Origin: JASLCR01 sp964384345
GTDB lineage: Bacteria > Patescibacteriota > Saccharimonadia > Saccharimonadales > Saccharimonadaceae
Length of the DNA: 11,479 nucleotides
Reading direction: 5' to 3'
Assembly: GCA_964384345.1 (NCBI GenBank)
Contig: CAYLKD010000017.1
Location: forward strand, 1 to 11,479
The notes beneath the pieces are model-generated. The model ran no database searches. It was not told where the DNA came from and saw only the letters and a list, made by a program, of their open reading frames with translations. The number at the start of each line of letters is the position of its first letter. The stretch's first letter is position 1. This document shows, in pieces, positions 1 to 6,518 of the stretch. A program made the translations under genes and the position numbers.

Positions 1-110
1 TTATAGCTACAAACGCCGACAAGCCAAAACGTATATTTTGTACCTACACTGCTATGCTTCATATACGTAAAGAACTGTCGAATATCACTGATGTAGAGGT
101 AATCTCATGA
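1..110 (+). CDS. murT: C-terminal end of MurT, lipid II isoglutaminyl synthase ligase subunit (partial)
   Basis: Reading the frame that closes with TGA at 108-110 gives 35 codons that are open at the left edge. They include TYTAMLHIRKEL followed by a short acidic tail. The TYTAM-L--R-EL pattern is typical of the C-terminal (DUF1727) domain of MurT, the Mur-ligase-like subunit that activates the alpha-carboxylate of D-Glu in lipid II with ATP. The TGA stop overlaps the ATG of gatD (ATGA, 107-110), the usual coupled arrangement for the two subunits. Only about 8% of the normal ~440-residue protein is visible, so the Mur-ligase ATP site cannot be checked here. The call rests on the motif plus the gatD neighbour. 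Confidence 0.85.
   Translation, partial: IATNADKPKRIFCTYTAMLHIRKELSNITDVEVIS
95..99 (+). promoter_or_regulatory. Shine-Dalgarno of gatD
   Basis: AGAGG lies 7 bases before the gatD ATG, inside the end of murT. It supports the ATG at 107 and a re-initiation type of coupling. Confidence 0.6.
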
Positions 111-826
111 AACAAACGCTTCGTATTTTGCAGCTGTATCCAAAAGACATGAACATATATGGCGACTGGGGAAACACCCTTACCTTGCAAAAACGTGCAC
201 AGTGGCACGGCTATGATGTCGAACTGCTTAGCTACAATCCCGGAGATGAATTTGCTGCTGACATAGACATGATTGTCGGAGGCGGTGGTCAAGACTCGGG
301 ACAGTTCATTATTCAGAACGACTTGGTATCCATCGCGCCAAAATTAAAAGAACTCGCTGTCGATGACGTCCCGATGTTACTGGTGTGTGGGCTATACCAG
401 TTATTTGGTAAGTTTTTTAAAACGAAAGATGGCATAGTTATTCCGGGTATTGGTATATTCGATATTGAAACTCACGGTGGACCAGAGCGACTTATCGGCA
501 ACGTAATCACTGAAAGTACGGATTTTGGACAAATTGTCGGTTATGAAAATCATAGTGGTCTAACGTATCTAAATAAAGGTACAACGCCGCTGGCACGTGT
601 CATTAAGGGCGCTGGCAACAACGGTCAAGATGATTCGGAAGGTGTTCGGTACCGCAACGTGATTGGTACGTACCTTCATGGCTCAGTTTTACCAAAGAAT
701 CCAATACTTGCAGATTGGCTAATCGAAAAAGCTGCTCTCAGAAAATACGGTACATTTGAATCTTCAGTTATTGATGATAGCTTCGCGCAAAAAGCACGAG
801 CAGTCGCTTTCAAACGACCTCGTTAA
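107..826 (+). CDS. gatD: GatD, glutamine amidotransferase subunit of lipid II isoglutaminyl synthase
   Basis: A 239-residue class I glutamine amidotransferase of the CobB/CobQ-like (GatD) type. It releases ammonia from glutamine and passes it to MurT, which turns D-isoglutamate of the lipid II stem peptide into D-isoglutamine at the cytoplasmic face of the membrane. Visible hallmarks are the N-terminal LRILQLYP-DMNIYGD start, the GGGGQDSGQ loop (58-66), the nucleophile Cys94 in LLVCGLYQLFG, the substrate-binding Arg128 in GGPERLIGN, and His191 in GTYLHGSVLPKNP. Length and the numbering of Cys94 and Arg128 match what I recall for the Staphylococcus aureus enzyme. No third catalytic acid is obvious, as is known for GatD. 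The gene starts inside the murT stop and is preceded by AGAGG. It looks intact. A cobyric-acid synthase role is unlikely given the size and the MurT partner. Confidence 0.93.
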   Translation: MKQTLRILQLYPKDMNIYGDWGNTLTLQKRAQWHGYDVELLSYNPGDEFAADIDMIVGGGGQDSGQFIIQNDLVSIAPKLKELAVDDVPMLLVCGLYQLFGKFFKTKDGIVIPGIGIFDIETHGGPERLIGNVITESTDFGQIVGYENHSGLTYLNKGTTPLARVIKGAGNNGQDDSEGVRYRNVIGTYLHGSVLPKNPILADWLIEKAALRKYGTFESSVIDDSFAQKARAVAFKRPR

Positions 827-943
827 GGAGCACGTAAGCCGATGGCATCTGTATAGCCTCTTCTTCCTCACTGACGCGGCTTTCATAACAACTCTATCTC
901 GTTCATCAGCAACGACTCAGTAGACAATGTATAATAAAGTACA
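827..943 (+). other. Intergenic region between gatD and the acyltransferase gene
   Basis: These 117 bases hold no ORF with coding character. The right end carries a promoter-like TATAAT (930-935). AAGCCG (836-841) and CGGCTT (877-882) can pair across a 35-base loop with a few T residues after, but this is too weak to call as a terminator. Confidence 0.5.
930..935 (+). promoter_or_regulatory. -10 box of the acyltransferase gene, leaderless-type spacing
   Basis: A perfect TATAAT ends 8 bases before the ATG at 944, and no Shine-Dalgarno lies between. A start site about 7 bases after the box would put the mRNA 5' end at or next to the A of ATG. I see no convincing TTGACA-like -35 at 16-18 bases; TG directly precedes the box. 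Confidence 0.55.
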
Positions 944-2005
944 ATGAGTTCAAGCCAATCAAAGCGAATAGAAGCACTTGATTACCTCCGAGGGTTCTTT
1001 ATAGTTGTAATTATTGTTGATCACGTATTCCGATTTCCAAACATTTTTGCATTGTTTTCGGGCGAAGCTCGACTGTGGATGACGGCGGCTGAAGGATTCA
1101 TCCTGATATCAGGTTTATTAATCGGATATATTCGTGGACGCAAGGGAATGAAACTTCCTTTCTCAAACATTGCGCAGATATTATTCAAACGTGCAGTGGT
1201 ACTCTACGTATGGCTCGTATTAGGATCTCTCATTTACCTTGGTATTGCATCATGGATTTTAGCAATTCCTGATACGCCATCTGCAACTGTTACCTTTGGT
1301 GATTGGTTTGGACTTATATGGAACATAATTACTATGCAACACCCTGCTGTATGGGTTCATTTCTTGTATCTATATGCAATATATCTGGTGTTATCGATTG
1401 GTGCTGTATGGCTACTGCGCTCGCAGCGATCATTAGCGCTTGTCACCATCTCTATTGGCGTTTATCTTATCGGGTGGCTTTGCAACGTTGAGTGGATGAA
1501 ATGGCAATTATTATTTTTTGGTGCAGCTACGGCCGGATTTTATTTGGATACGATTCGCCGCTGGTGGAGTGAGTATAGACACAAATTAGCGATATTGATT
1601 GGGATTTATTCACTGACGATCGTAACGCTCATTTGCTCTATCACTTTTGTTTTTCTTCCTCAGCTTGTTTCTACAAACCTTGTTTCCGCAACAAATAGCC
1701 TGTTTTCGATCGACACATTTGGACCCGCACGTGTGATCATTTCGATTCTTTGGTTTACTGCGCTGTGTCTTATATTCAATCAGGTATACCCATTTTTAAA
1801 ACGATACACGTTTGGTCTACTCGAATATTTTGGAACACATTCGTTAACTGCATACATAACCCATGGTGTCGTTATATGTTTATTCAATGCATTTATCCCC
1901 CGCACTTCGTCGTACGTAACCAATAGTGTCGTCGTGTTTGCGGCTATTTTACTCGTCTACGGTTTTATCAAGATTCCATTAGTACAGAAAGTTGTACCAC
2001 GCTAG
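944..2005 (+). CDS. OpgC-like integral membrane acyltransferase
   Basis: A 353-residue polytopic protein with roughly ten hydrophobic segments. The N-terminus RIEALDYLRGFFIVVIIVDH (8-27) carries the LD-LRG and DH signature shared by the acyltransferase-3/OpgC superfamily, with His27 the likely catalytic-type histidine. AAEGFILISGLLIGYIRG (48-65) strongly resembles the AE-F-F-SG-v-G segment of OpgC (PF10129), which succinylates periplasmic glucans in proteobacteria. EWMKWQLLFFGA (183-194) and FGTHSLTAYITHG (296-308) fit the later helices. Acyl donor and acceptor cannot be read from sequence; a surface polysaccharide or glycolipid is plausible. It is apparently transcribed alone from the TATAAT just upstream and converges on a membrane glycosyltransferase gene, sharing a CTAG at the two stops. 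The family call is fairly firm; the OpgC function itself is not implied. Confidence 0.8.
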   Translation: MSSSQSKRIEALDYLRGFFIVVIIVDHVFRFPNIFALFSGEARLWMTAAEGFILISGLLIGYIRGRKGMKLPFSNIAQILFKRAVVLYVWLVLGSLIYLGIASWILAIPDTPSATVTFGDWFGLIWNIITMQHPAVWVHFLYLYAIYLVLSIGAVWLLRSQRSLALVTISIGVYLIGWLCNVEWMKWQLLFFGAATAGFYLDTIRRWWSEYRHKLAILIGIYSLTIVTLICSITFVFLPQLVSTNLVSATNSLFSIDTFGPARVIISILWFTALCLIFNQVYPFLKRYTFGLLEYFGTHSLTAYITHGVVICLFNAFIPRTSSYVTNSVVVFAAILLVYGFIKIPLVQKVVPR

Positions 2006-3579
2006 ATAGTTCTATATAGTACCGCGTGATATGCGACATTTCCAGAATGAGGATCATTAATACTTATCACCTTCTCTACTCTCCATTTAGGATTTGGTGG
2101 AGTTACAGGATCAGATTTTGACGTATCGATGTACCAGACTAAATCATGTATAGAGCTAAAGGCATCAAGATCTTTTATCTTGAACATATCGCTCGTGCGT
2201 AACATTTCTAGTGATCCATACCTGTACTCAGTGTTTGCGTCAATAAAGTACACAGTATGCGCAGTCGTAGAATAATGAACTGCGTCGTAGAAAAGCCAAG
2301 GCGAATCGGCAATAACCGGCTCGGTTCCCACCGCAGATACACTCGAAATGCGAGCCATGAGTTCCTTCGCTGCACTTTGTTCACCTGTGAACTTATTGTA
2401 ATTTCCTAAATGGTATACGTTAGCGATGCCTACGATCATACTGCCAACTAACAATGTTAGGAGTGCATTACGGAGAAGCTGCGTAGATCGATCGCGAGGT
2501 GCATAAGCAATTATAACGCCCGTTAGCATGACAAGTACGACGCTCGATGCAAGTAAATAACGGTCAATGAAGGCAGATTGAAGTGGTGGCAGGGATCCTA
2601 TGAGCAGTAGTAATACAGGTATTAGCGCTATAGATGATAGCAGCCAAAACCATCGTCTTTTTGATGATTCAATAGTGCGGTAGGCGCGTCGTGTGACAAT
2701 TATCCATAAAATTATCGTTAAAAGTAATGCCATCGTTAGCCAAGGAGAAGTTTCGTTTGATGTCATATAGTACAAGATGGTAGAAAGGTAGCTCGGCACC
2801 GTACTTGGATTGATCGGCGGTATCCAAAAACCCATTCCTTGCACGACCGCAACTTGAAAAACGAGAAAAGGAATCCAAGGTGCAAATAACCCTATCGCAA
2901 CAGCATGGGCAATGAGCCACTGTTTTGTGAAGAAGCGCTTACGCAGTACTCCAATCTTTATGCCCGGCGTGTAGACTTGACTCAGGCGCCACACCCAATG
3001 TGCGAGCCAGATCAGTGCACTGAAGTAATGTGTCCACATTCCAAGCGATATTACTATTCCATATATAATCCACCATCTTAATTTTTTTTGCTCTACAGCT
3101 AGGGTTAAAATGTATGTTGCAGCCAGCGCAATAGCAGTGACAAGCGTGTACATACGCGCTTCCTGCGCGTAACGTACAAAGAATGGCATAAGCGTGAGCA
3201 GCGGCAGCGTCCACAATGCAGCACGTTGAGAAAATAGTTTTCGTACTAAATAGTAGGCAATGACGATCGATAGAGCTGCAAAGAAAACACTCATGGAACG
3301 AAGTGCAAGATCGCTAGTACCAAAAACAAGACCCCACGACTTTAGGAGCCAATAGTAAAAAGGTGGATGTACATCTAACGCTGTGTAGTGAGCAATGTCA
3401 AAGTAATTAAATCGTATAAGATAGGCACTAAATGATTCGTCGAACCATATCGATGAGCGCGTGATAGTTGCTAAACTAATCGCTGCAAATATAACCACGG
3501 CAGATACAACAAAAAATACTTCAAGCTTTGGGTTAAGACCCGCTTTTTTTCGATGGAAAAGATTTGTGAGTTTTAGCAT
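2002..3579 (-). CDS. GT-C fold membrane glycosyltransferase, family 39/PMT-ArnT-like
   Basis: About 525 residues with an N-terminal membrane helix (about 22-42), roughly ten further hydrophobic segments and a soluble C-terminal part of about 120 residues. Numbering here counts from the TTG at 3582. Signatures are SSIWFDESFSAYLIR with the Asp48-Glu49 pair in the first extracytoplasmic loop, LDVHPPFYYWLLKSWG (69-84) and YAQEARMYTL (138-147). All three are typical of dolichyl- or undecaprenyl-phosphate-sugar-dependent transferases (PF13231, RfbB/ArnT/PMT-like). Such enzymes use a lipid-phosphate sugar to glycosylate proteins or surface lipids outside the membrane. The acceptor is unknown. The start is uncertain by one codon: ATG at 3577-3579 or the TTG just before it (3580-3582), which sits 9 bases from AGAAGG. 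It lies tail to tail with the OpgC-like gene and may act on the same surface polymer (inference). Confidence 0.85.
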   Translation of the reverse strand: MLKLTNLFHRKKAGLNPKLEVFFVVSAVVIFAAISLATITRSSIWFDESFSAYLIRFNYFDIAHYTALDVHPPFYYWLLKSWGLVFGTSDLALRSMSVFFAALSIVIAYYLVRKLFSQRAALWTLPLLTLMPFFVRYAQEARMYTLVTAIALAATYILTLAVEQKKLRWWIIYGIVISLGMWTHYFSALIWLAHWVWRLSQVYTPGIKIGVLRKRFFTKQWLIAHAVAIGLFAPWIPFLVFQVAVVQGMGFWIPPINPSTVPSYLSTILYYMTSNETSPWLTMALLLTIILWIIVTRRAYRTIESSKRRWFWLLSSIALIPVLLLLIGSLPPLQSAFIDRYLLASSVVLVMLTGVIIAYAPRDRSTQLLRNALLTLLVGSMIVGIANVYHLGNYNKFTGEQSAAKELMARISSVSAVGTEPVIADSPWLFYDAVHYSTTAHTVYFIDANTEYRYGSLEMLRTSDMFKIKDLDAFSSIHDLVWYIDTSKSDPVTPPNPKWRVEKVISINDPHSGNVAYHAVLYRTI

Positions 3580-3591
3580 CAATTTATGTCG

Positions 3592-3616
3592 CCTTCTCTA
3601 GTAATTGTACACTATA
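3592..3616 (-). promoter_or_regulatory. Promoter -10 and Shine-Dalgarno of the glycosyltransferase gene
   Basis: On the minus strand TATAGT (3616-3611) is followed after 13 bases by AGAAGG (3597-3592), 9 bases before the TTG and 12 before the ATG. The leader would be about 25 bases, so this gene appears to use an SD, unlike the leaderless-type genes nearby. TACAAT (3609-3604) is an alternative -10. No clear -35. Confidence 0.4.
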
Positions 3617-3621
3617 TAGGC

Positions 3622-3627
3622 TATAAT
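3622..3627 (+). promoter_or_regulatory. -10 box of the tRNA-Pro gene
   Basis: TATAAT lies 22 bases before the tRNA 5' end, leaving a short 5' extension for RNase P to remove. It sits next to the minus-strand TATAGT at 3616-3611, so the two transcripts diverge from a shared stretch. Confidence 0.5.
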
Positions 3628-3649
3628 CTCTCATGTAAAGTCAAAGTAT

Positions 3650-3725
3650 CGGGGTGTGGCGCAGTTGATAGCGCGCTCGGTTTGGGACCGAGAGGTCGAA
3701 GGTTTGAGCCCTTTCACCCCGACCA
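3650..3725 (+). tRNA. tRNA-Pro (anticodon UGG), CCA encoded
   Basis: A full cloverleaf can be folded by hand. Acceptor arm: CGGGGTG (3650-3656) with CACCCCG (3715-3721), then A73 and an encoded CCA (3723-3725). D stem: GCGC/GCGC with 8-base loop AGTTGATA (3663-3670). Anticodon stem: CTCGG/CCGAG with loop TTTGGGA, giving anticodon TGG at 3683-3685. A 5-base variable loop follows, then T stem GAAGG/CCTTT (one G-U) with loop TTTGAGC (3703-3709). C1-G72 and G35-G36 are proline identity features. The D loop has A where G19 is expected (3668) and the T loop has T where C56 is expected (3705). The two changes together preserve a Watson-Crick elbow pair, so the gene is likely functional. A strong terminator follows. 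Confidence 0.95.
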
Positions 3726-3737
3726 TATTGTATTTAC

Positions 3738-3779
3738 ATGAATCCACCATTATCAAAATATGGTGGATTCATTTTATTC
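3738..3779 (+). terminator. Intrinsic terminator after tRNA-Pro
   Basis: A perfect 13-base inverted repeat, ATGAATCCACCAT (3738-3750) and ATGGTGGATTCAT (3760-3772), encloses a 9-base loop and is followed by TTTATTC. The stem plus T-rich tail is a rho-independent terminator that ends the tRNA transcript and isolates it from the gene starting at 3825. Confidence 0.85.
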
Positions 3780-3808
3780 ACCGCAAGTAATCGGCCATTC
3801 CATTATGT

Positions 3809-3816
3809 TATATACT
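3809..3816 (+). promoter_or_regulatory. -10 box of the flavin-fold gene, leaderless-type spacing
   Basis: TATACT (3811-3816) ends 8 bases before the ATG at 3825. TGT upstream also allows an extended -10 reading with TATATA at 3809-3814. No Shine-Dalgarno lies between the box and the ATG. This is the same geometry as at 930-944. Confidence 0.5.
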
Positions 3817-3824
3817 GAGCACAG

Positions 3825-4274
3825 ATGAAAAAGTTACTCATTCGGTACTTGCAAGAAAAAAAAGATATGCAGATTGCTACTATGTCCGATAGTATGCCGA
3901 GGATATGTAGCGTCTATTTTGTGCACGACGACGATCTAAACCTTTATTGGACTTCAAATCGCTCTCGCCAGCATTCGCAGGATATTTTAACCAATTCTGT
4001 TGCTGCAGTGACAGTCGTGCGAGATAGCGAGCGTAAACAAGCTTTGCACAGCAGAGGCCATGCCTTCGAAGTCTCCGACGACGATCTTGACCGTGTGCAT
4101 GCCTTGTACCAACGTAAATACGGTCTTAATGATTTTGATATTATTGATATGAAAAAACATACTTCTGAGGGTCGAAGCTATTGGGTGTTTAGACCAAATG
4201 ATATAACTCTTTGGGATGAAATGAATTTCCCTTCTGAACCAAAGCAACAATATGTAAAATCGAGTATGTCGTAA
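3825..4274 (+). CDS. Pyridoxamine 5'-phosphate oxidase-like split-barrel flavoprotein
   Basis: A 149-residue protein whose pattern fits the FMN-binding split beta-barrel family (PNPOx-like). It has an N-terminal helix, then strand QIATMSDSMPRICSVYFV (16-33), LYWTSNRSRQHSQDI (40-54) with an S-R-S-H segment where FMN phosphate is often bound, NSVAAVTVV (57-65), and a C-terminal GRSYWVFRPNDITLWDEMNF (116-135) resembling the YhbP/UPF0306 subgroup. Family members bind FMN, F420 or haem, or no cofactor at all, so substrate and reaction cannot be assigned. True PdxH is longer and has different conserved motifs, so vitamin B6 synthesis is unlikely. It is followed 2 bases later by a membrane protein gene, suggesting translational coupling. 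Start chosen at the ATG placed 8 bases after TATACT. Confidence 0.75.
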   Translation: MKKLLIRYLQEKKDMQIATMSDSMPRICSVYFVHDDDLNLYWTSNRSRQHSQDILTNSVAAVTVVRDSERKQALHSRGHAFEVSDDDLDRVHALYQRKYGLNDFDIIDMKKHTSEGRSYWVFRPNDITLWDEMNFPSEPKQQYVKSSMS

Positions 4275-4276
4275 AT

Positions 4277-4867
4277 ATGCCCAAACATCGAACACAGCCT
4301 AGCAGATTCGTCAGCACGCTTGGAATACTTGGATATTTTTCATGTTTCATACAGTGGCTCTGGAGTGCAGTAATTATTTTGCCCTCATTACTCGGGAGTA
4401 ATTTTGTACATAGTTTTGTTGATGTACCACAAAATACTCCTGCAGCTGGATCATACGTTCATTTTTCGCCACCACCAGCCGTAGCGTTAGTGATTGGCGC
4501 CGTAGTCACAGCAATCGTCCTTCTCGTAACTATCGTAACGGTTATTCGTCTTCCTTTCGTGGCGACACAACGTACGAAAAAAACCGTAGATATATCAGCC
4601 ACCAAAGCTATTACCATAACGACGAAACATCATCAACTACCGAAACAACGCGAGCGGCTGCTGCGAGCTCGCTATATTGCGCTTTTTAAGCTTGTCATCA
4701 CAGTTTTACCACTGCTTCTTTTACTCGTTGTGCCTATACTGCACATTAGTTTAGAAACATCTATCGTTGTTGTCGCAGGTGTTTTCTTTGCAAGCTGGAC
4801 CATCGCGTGGTTTAGCTTGCAATATATCGTCGCGTGGGCAACAAAAACCCCATTGTCGAAACTATAG
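4277..4867 (+). CDS. Unrecognised four-helix membrane protein
   Basis: A 196-residue protein that I do not recognise. It shows four clear hydrophobic segments at about 14-38, 67-93, 134-157 and 161-188. An extracytoplasmic-type loop follows the first segment. A basic, Thr/Lys-rich loop of about 40 residues (98-133, with KQRERLLRAR) lies between the second and third and is probably cytoplasmic by the positive-inside rule. No catalytic motif is evident. Its ATG lies 2 bases after the stop of the flavin-fold gene with no good Shine-Dalgarno, so it is probably translated by coupling. It ends 5 bases before the end of the opposing rny gene. It could be a membrane partner of the flavin-fold protein, but this is inference from spacing only. 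Confidence 0.7.
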   Translation: MPKHRTQPSRFVSTLGILGYFSCFIQWLWSAVIILPSLLGSNFVHSFVDVPQNTPAAGSYVHFSPPPAVALVIGAVVTAIVLLVTIVTVIRLPFVATQRTKKTVDISATKAITITTKHHQLPKQRERLLRARYIALFKLVITVLPLLLLLVVPILHISLETSIVVVAGVFFASWTIAWFSLQYIVAWATKTPLSKL

Positions 4868-4872
4868 AGAGA

Positions 4873-6363
4873 TTATTTTGCGAATTCGATTGCGCGGGTC
4901 TCGCGGATAACGTTAACCTTGATGGTTCCAGGGTACTGCATCGTACTCTCTATCTTGGTTGCGATATCTCGCGCCAGCTTTATTCCTGATAAGTCATCAA
5001 CTTTTTCTGGACGTACGATGACCCGAACTTCGCGACCTGCTGAGATTGCATAAGATTTTTCGATGCCAGGGAAACTGTTGGCAACGTTCTCCAAGTCTCT
5101 CATACGCTCTGAAAAGTTTTCAGCGGAGATATTACGAGCACCAGGGCGAGCCGCAGAAGCAGCATCGACAACGCGGACTACGAGGGCTTCCGGCGTGGTC
5201 GCTTCAATATCATCATGGTGCGCTTCAATAGCATGAACGATTTCGTCACTCATGCCGTATTTTTTGGCGAGCTCTGCACCGATATGGTGGTGCTTTCCTT
5301 CGATTTTATGTGAAACCGCCTTACCAACGTCATGGAGCAGTGTAGCTATCTTGACAGTTCGGACATTTGCACCGATTTCTTCGGCGATCATACCAGCAAC
5401 ATGTGCCATCTCAGTAGAGTGCAGCAGCACGTTCTGGCCGTAAGACGTACGAAACTTGAGCTCTCCTAGCAGTCGAAGCATTTCTTTTGGAATACCCACG
5501 ACGCCTACTTCACGCGCAGCGTCTTCACCCGCTTGGTTAACTTCTTTTTCGATCTGCTTTTGCGCCTTAACGATGACCTCTTCAATACGACCTGGATGAA
5601 TACGTCCATCTTTCATAAGCATTTCAAGTGTTAAACGCGCAACTTGGCGACGCACTGGGTCGAAACTACTCATAACAATCATGCCAGGCGTGTCGTCGAC
5701 AAGAATATCAACGCCAGTCGCACGCTGCAAAGCTTGGATATTTCGTCCTTCTTTGCCGATAATACGTCCCTTCATCTCATCATCAGTCAGCTTGATGGCC
5801 GTCACTGTGCGTTCGGCAGTGACTTCTGAGCTCATGCGCTCCATGGCAGTCACAAGTATTTCTTGTGCCCGTTCTTCGGCATCATCCATCGCATCTTTTT
5901 GTAGTTTTTCTATAAGGCCTACAAGATCATGTTTGATGTCACGCTCGGTCATTTGCATGAGTTTTTCAGCAGCTTCTTTTTTCTTTAATCCAGCAATTTT
6001 TTCGAGCTTGTCTTGTTGTTTGGTACGGATTTCTCGAATTTCATTCTTAAGAGCTTCGACTTCATCTTCGTGCTTACGCAGTTTTTCGTTGCGCTTATCA
6101 AGCTCGTCAAGTTTCCTATCAAGATTTAACTCCCGATCCGCAAGACGATTTTCAATCTTTTTAATTTCTCTACGACGCTCGTTTTCAATAACCATTGCCT
6201 CGTCTTTGGCTTTAAGTACAATATTACTCGCCTTGGTCATAGCATGAGCAATTTCTTTATCAGCCTTTACCTTGCCTCGAGCTCCCTGCTGGCGTTCATA
6301 TACTATTGTTGAACCGGCGCCAAAAACAATCCCGACAACAGCGGCAATTAGTCCCTCTATCAT
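4873..6363 (-). CDS. rny: RNase Y, membrane-anchored endoribonuclease
   Basis: A 496-residue protein with the full RNase Y layout. An N-terminal transmembrane helix (about 3-22) is followed by a long charged coiled coil (about 30-165). The KH RNA-binding domain has GRIIGKEGRNIQ (199-210). The HD phosphohydrolase domain has LLHSTEMAH (313-321), the HD pair in LLHDVGKA (342-349, His344-Asp345), AHHDD (381-385) and VVDAASAARPGARN (398-411). The C-terminus ends in the conserved YPG-IKVNVIRETRA. It starts bulk mRNA decay by endonucleolytic cleavage at the inner membrane in bacteria that lack RNase E. The length is slightly below the usual ~520, with the coiled coil the likely place. The ATG at 6363 is backed by AAAGGA. 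It lies downstream of tsaE-tsaB after a 155-base gap and converges on the 4277-4867 gene. Confidence 0.96.
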   Translation of the reverse strand: MIEGLIAAVVGIVFGAGSTIVYERQQGARGKVKADKEIAHAMTKASNIVLKAKDEAMVIENERRREIKKIENRLADRELNLDRKLDELDKRNEKLRKHEDEVEALKNEIREIRTKQQDKLEKIAGLKKKEAAEKLMQMTERDIKHDLVGLIEKLQKDAMDDAEERAQEILVTAMERMSSEVTAERTVTAIKLTDDEMKGRIIGKEGRNIQALQRATGVDILVDDTPGMIVMSSFDPVRRQVARLTLEMLMKDGRIHPGRIEEVIVKAQKQIEKEVNQAGEDAAREVGVVGIPKEMLRLLGELKFRTSYGQNVLLHSTEMAHVAGMIAEEIGANVRTVKIATLLHDVGKAVSHKIEGKHHHIGAELAKKYGMSDEIVHAIEAHHDDIEATTPEALVVRVVDAASAARPGARNISAENFSERMRDLENVANSFPGIEKSYAISAGREVRVIVRPEKVDDLSGIKLARDIATKIESTMQYPGTIKVNVIRETRAIEFAK

Positions 6364-6518
6364 ATTGGTTTCCTTTCTCGACTGTCCCTCGCCAAGTGTT
6401 CGTCTTGACTATTGTTGTAATAAAAGGGATGTCGAAGTATCTAAATAATGTAATCTGTAGTCACTCAGAAAATTAACTGACTACATATATTGTAGCGCGT
6501 TTTTATACAACGTAGCAA
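6364..6518 (-). other. rny leader / tsaB-rny intergenic region with hairpin potential
   Basis: These 155 bases separate tsaB from rny, much more than the other same-strand gaps here. On the minus strand it can form CTAC..GTAG around TTGTA/TACAA (arms 6506-6510 and 6490-6494), and downstream TGACTAC/GTAGTCA arms (6478-6484 and 6457-6463) around a 14-base loop. Neither hairpin is followed by a T run, so neither is a clear terminator. No convincing rny promoter was found. The region may be a structured 5' leader of rny. Confidence 0.35.
6371..6376 (-). promoter_or_regulatory. Shine-Dalgarno of rny
   Basis: On the minus strand AAAGGA lies 7 bases before the ATG at 6363. It fixes the start and contrasts with the SD-less tsaE. 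Confidence 0.7.

Noticed and set aside
836..884. Possible terminator after gatD (AAGCCG/CGGCTT)
   Set aside because: Only 6 paired bases across a 35-base loop and just three T residues after; not a credible intrinsic terminator.
3987..4295. 102-codon minus-strand open frame
   Set aside because: Antisense to the flavin-fold gene, no SD or promoter, no recognisable domain.
5681..6247. 188-codon plus-strand open frame, very rich in Ser, Arg and Phe
   Set aside because: Antisense of the rny coiled coil and KH region. The low-complexity Ser/Arg composition is what Lys/Glu-rich coding sequence gives on the opposite strand; rny itself is unmistakable.
6457..6484. Inverted repeat GTAGTCA/TGACTAC as a terminator of tsaB
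   Set aside because: Seven-base stem, 14-base loop and no T tract on the minus strand. Kept only as leader structure potential.
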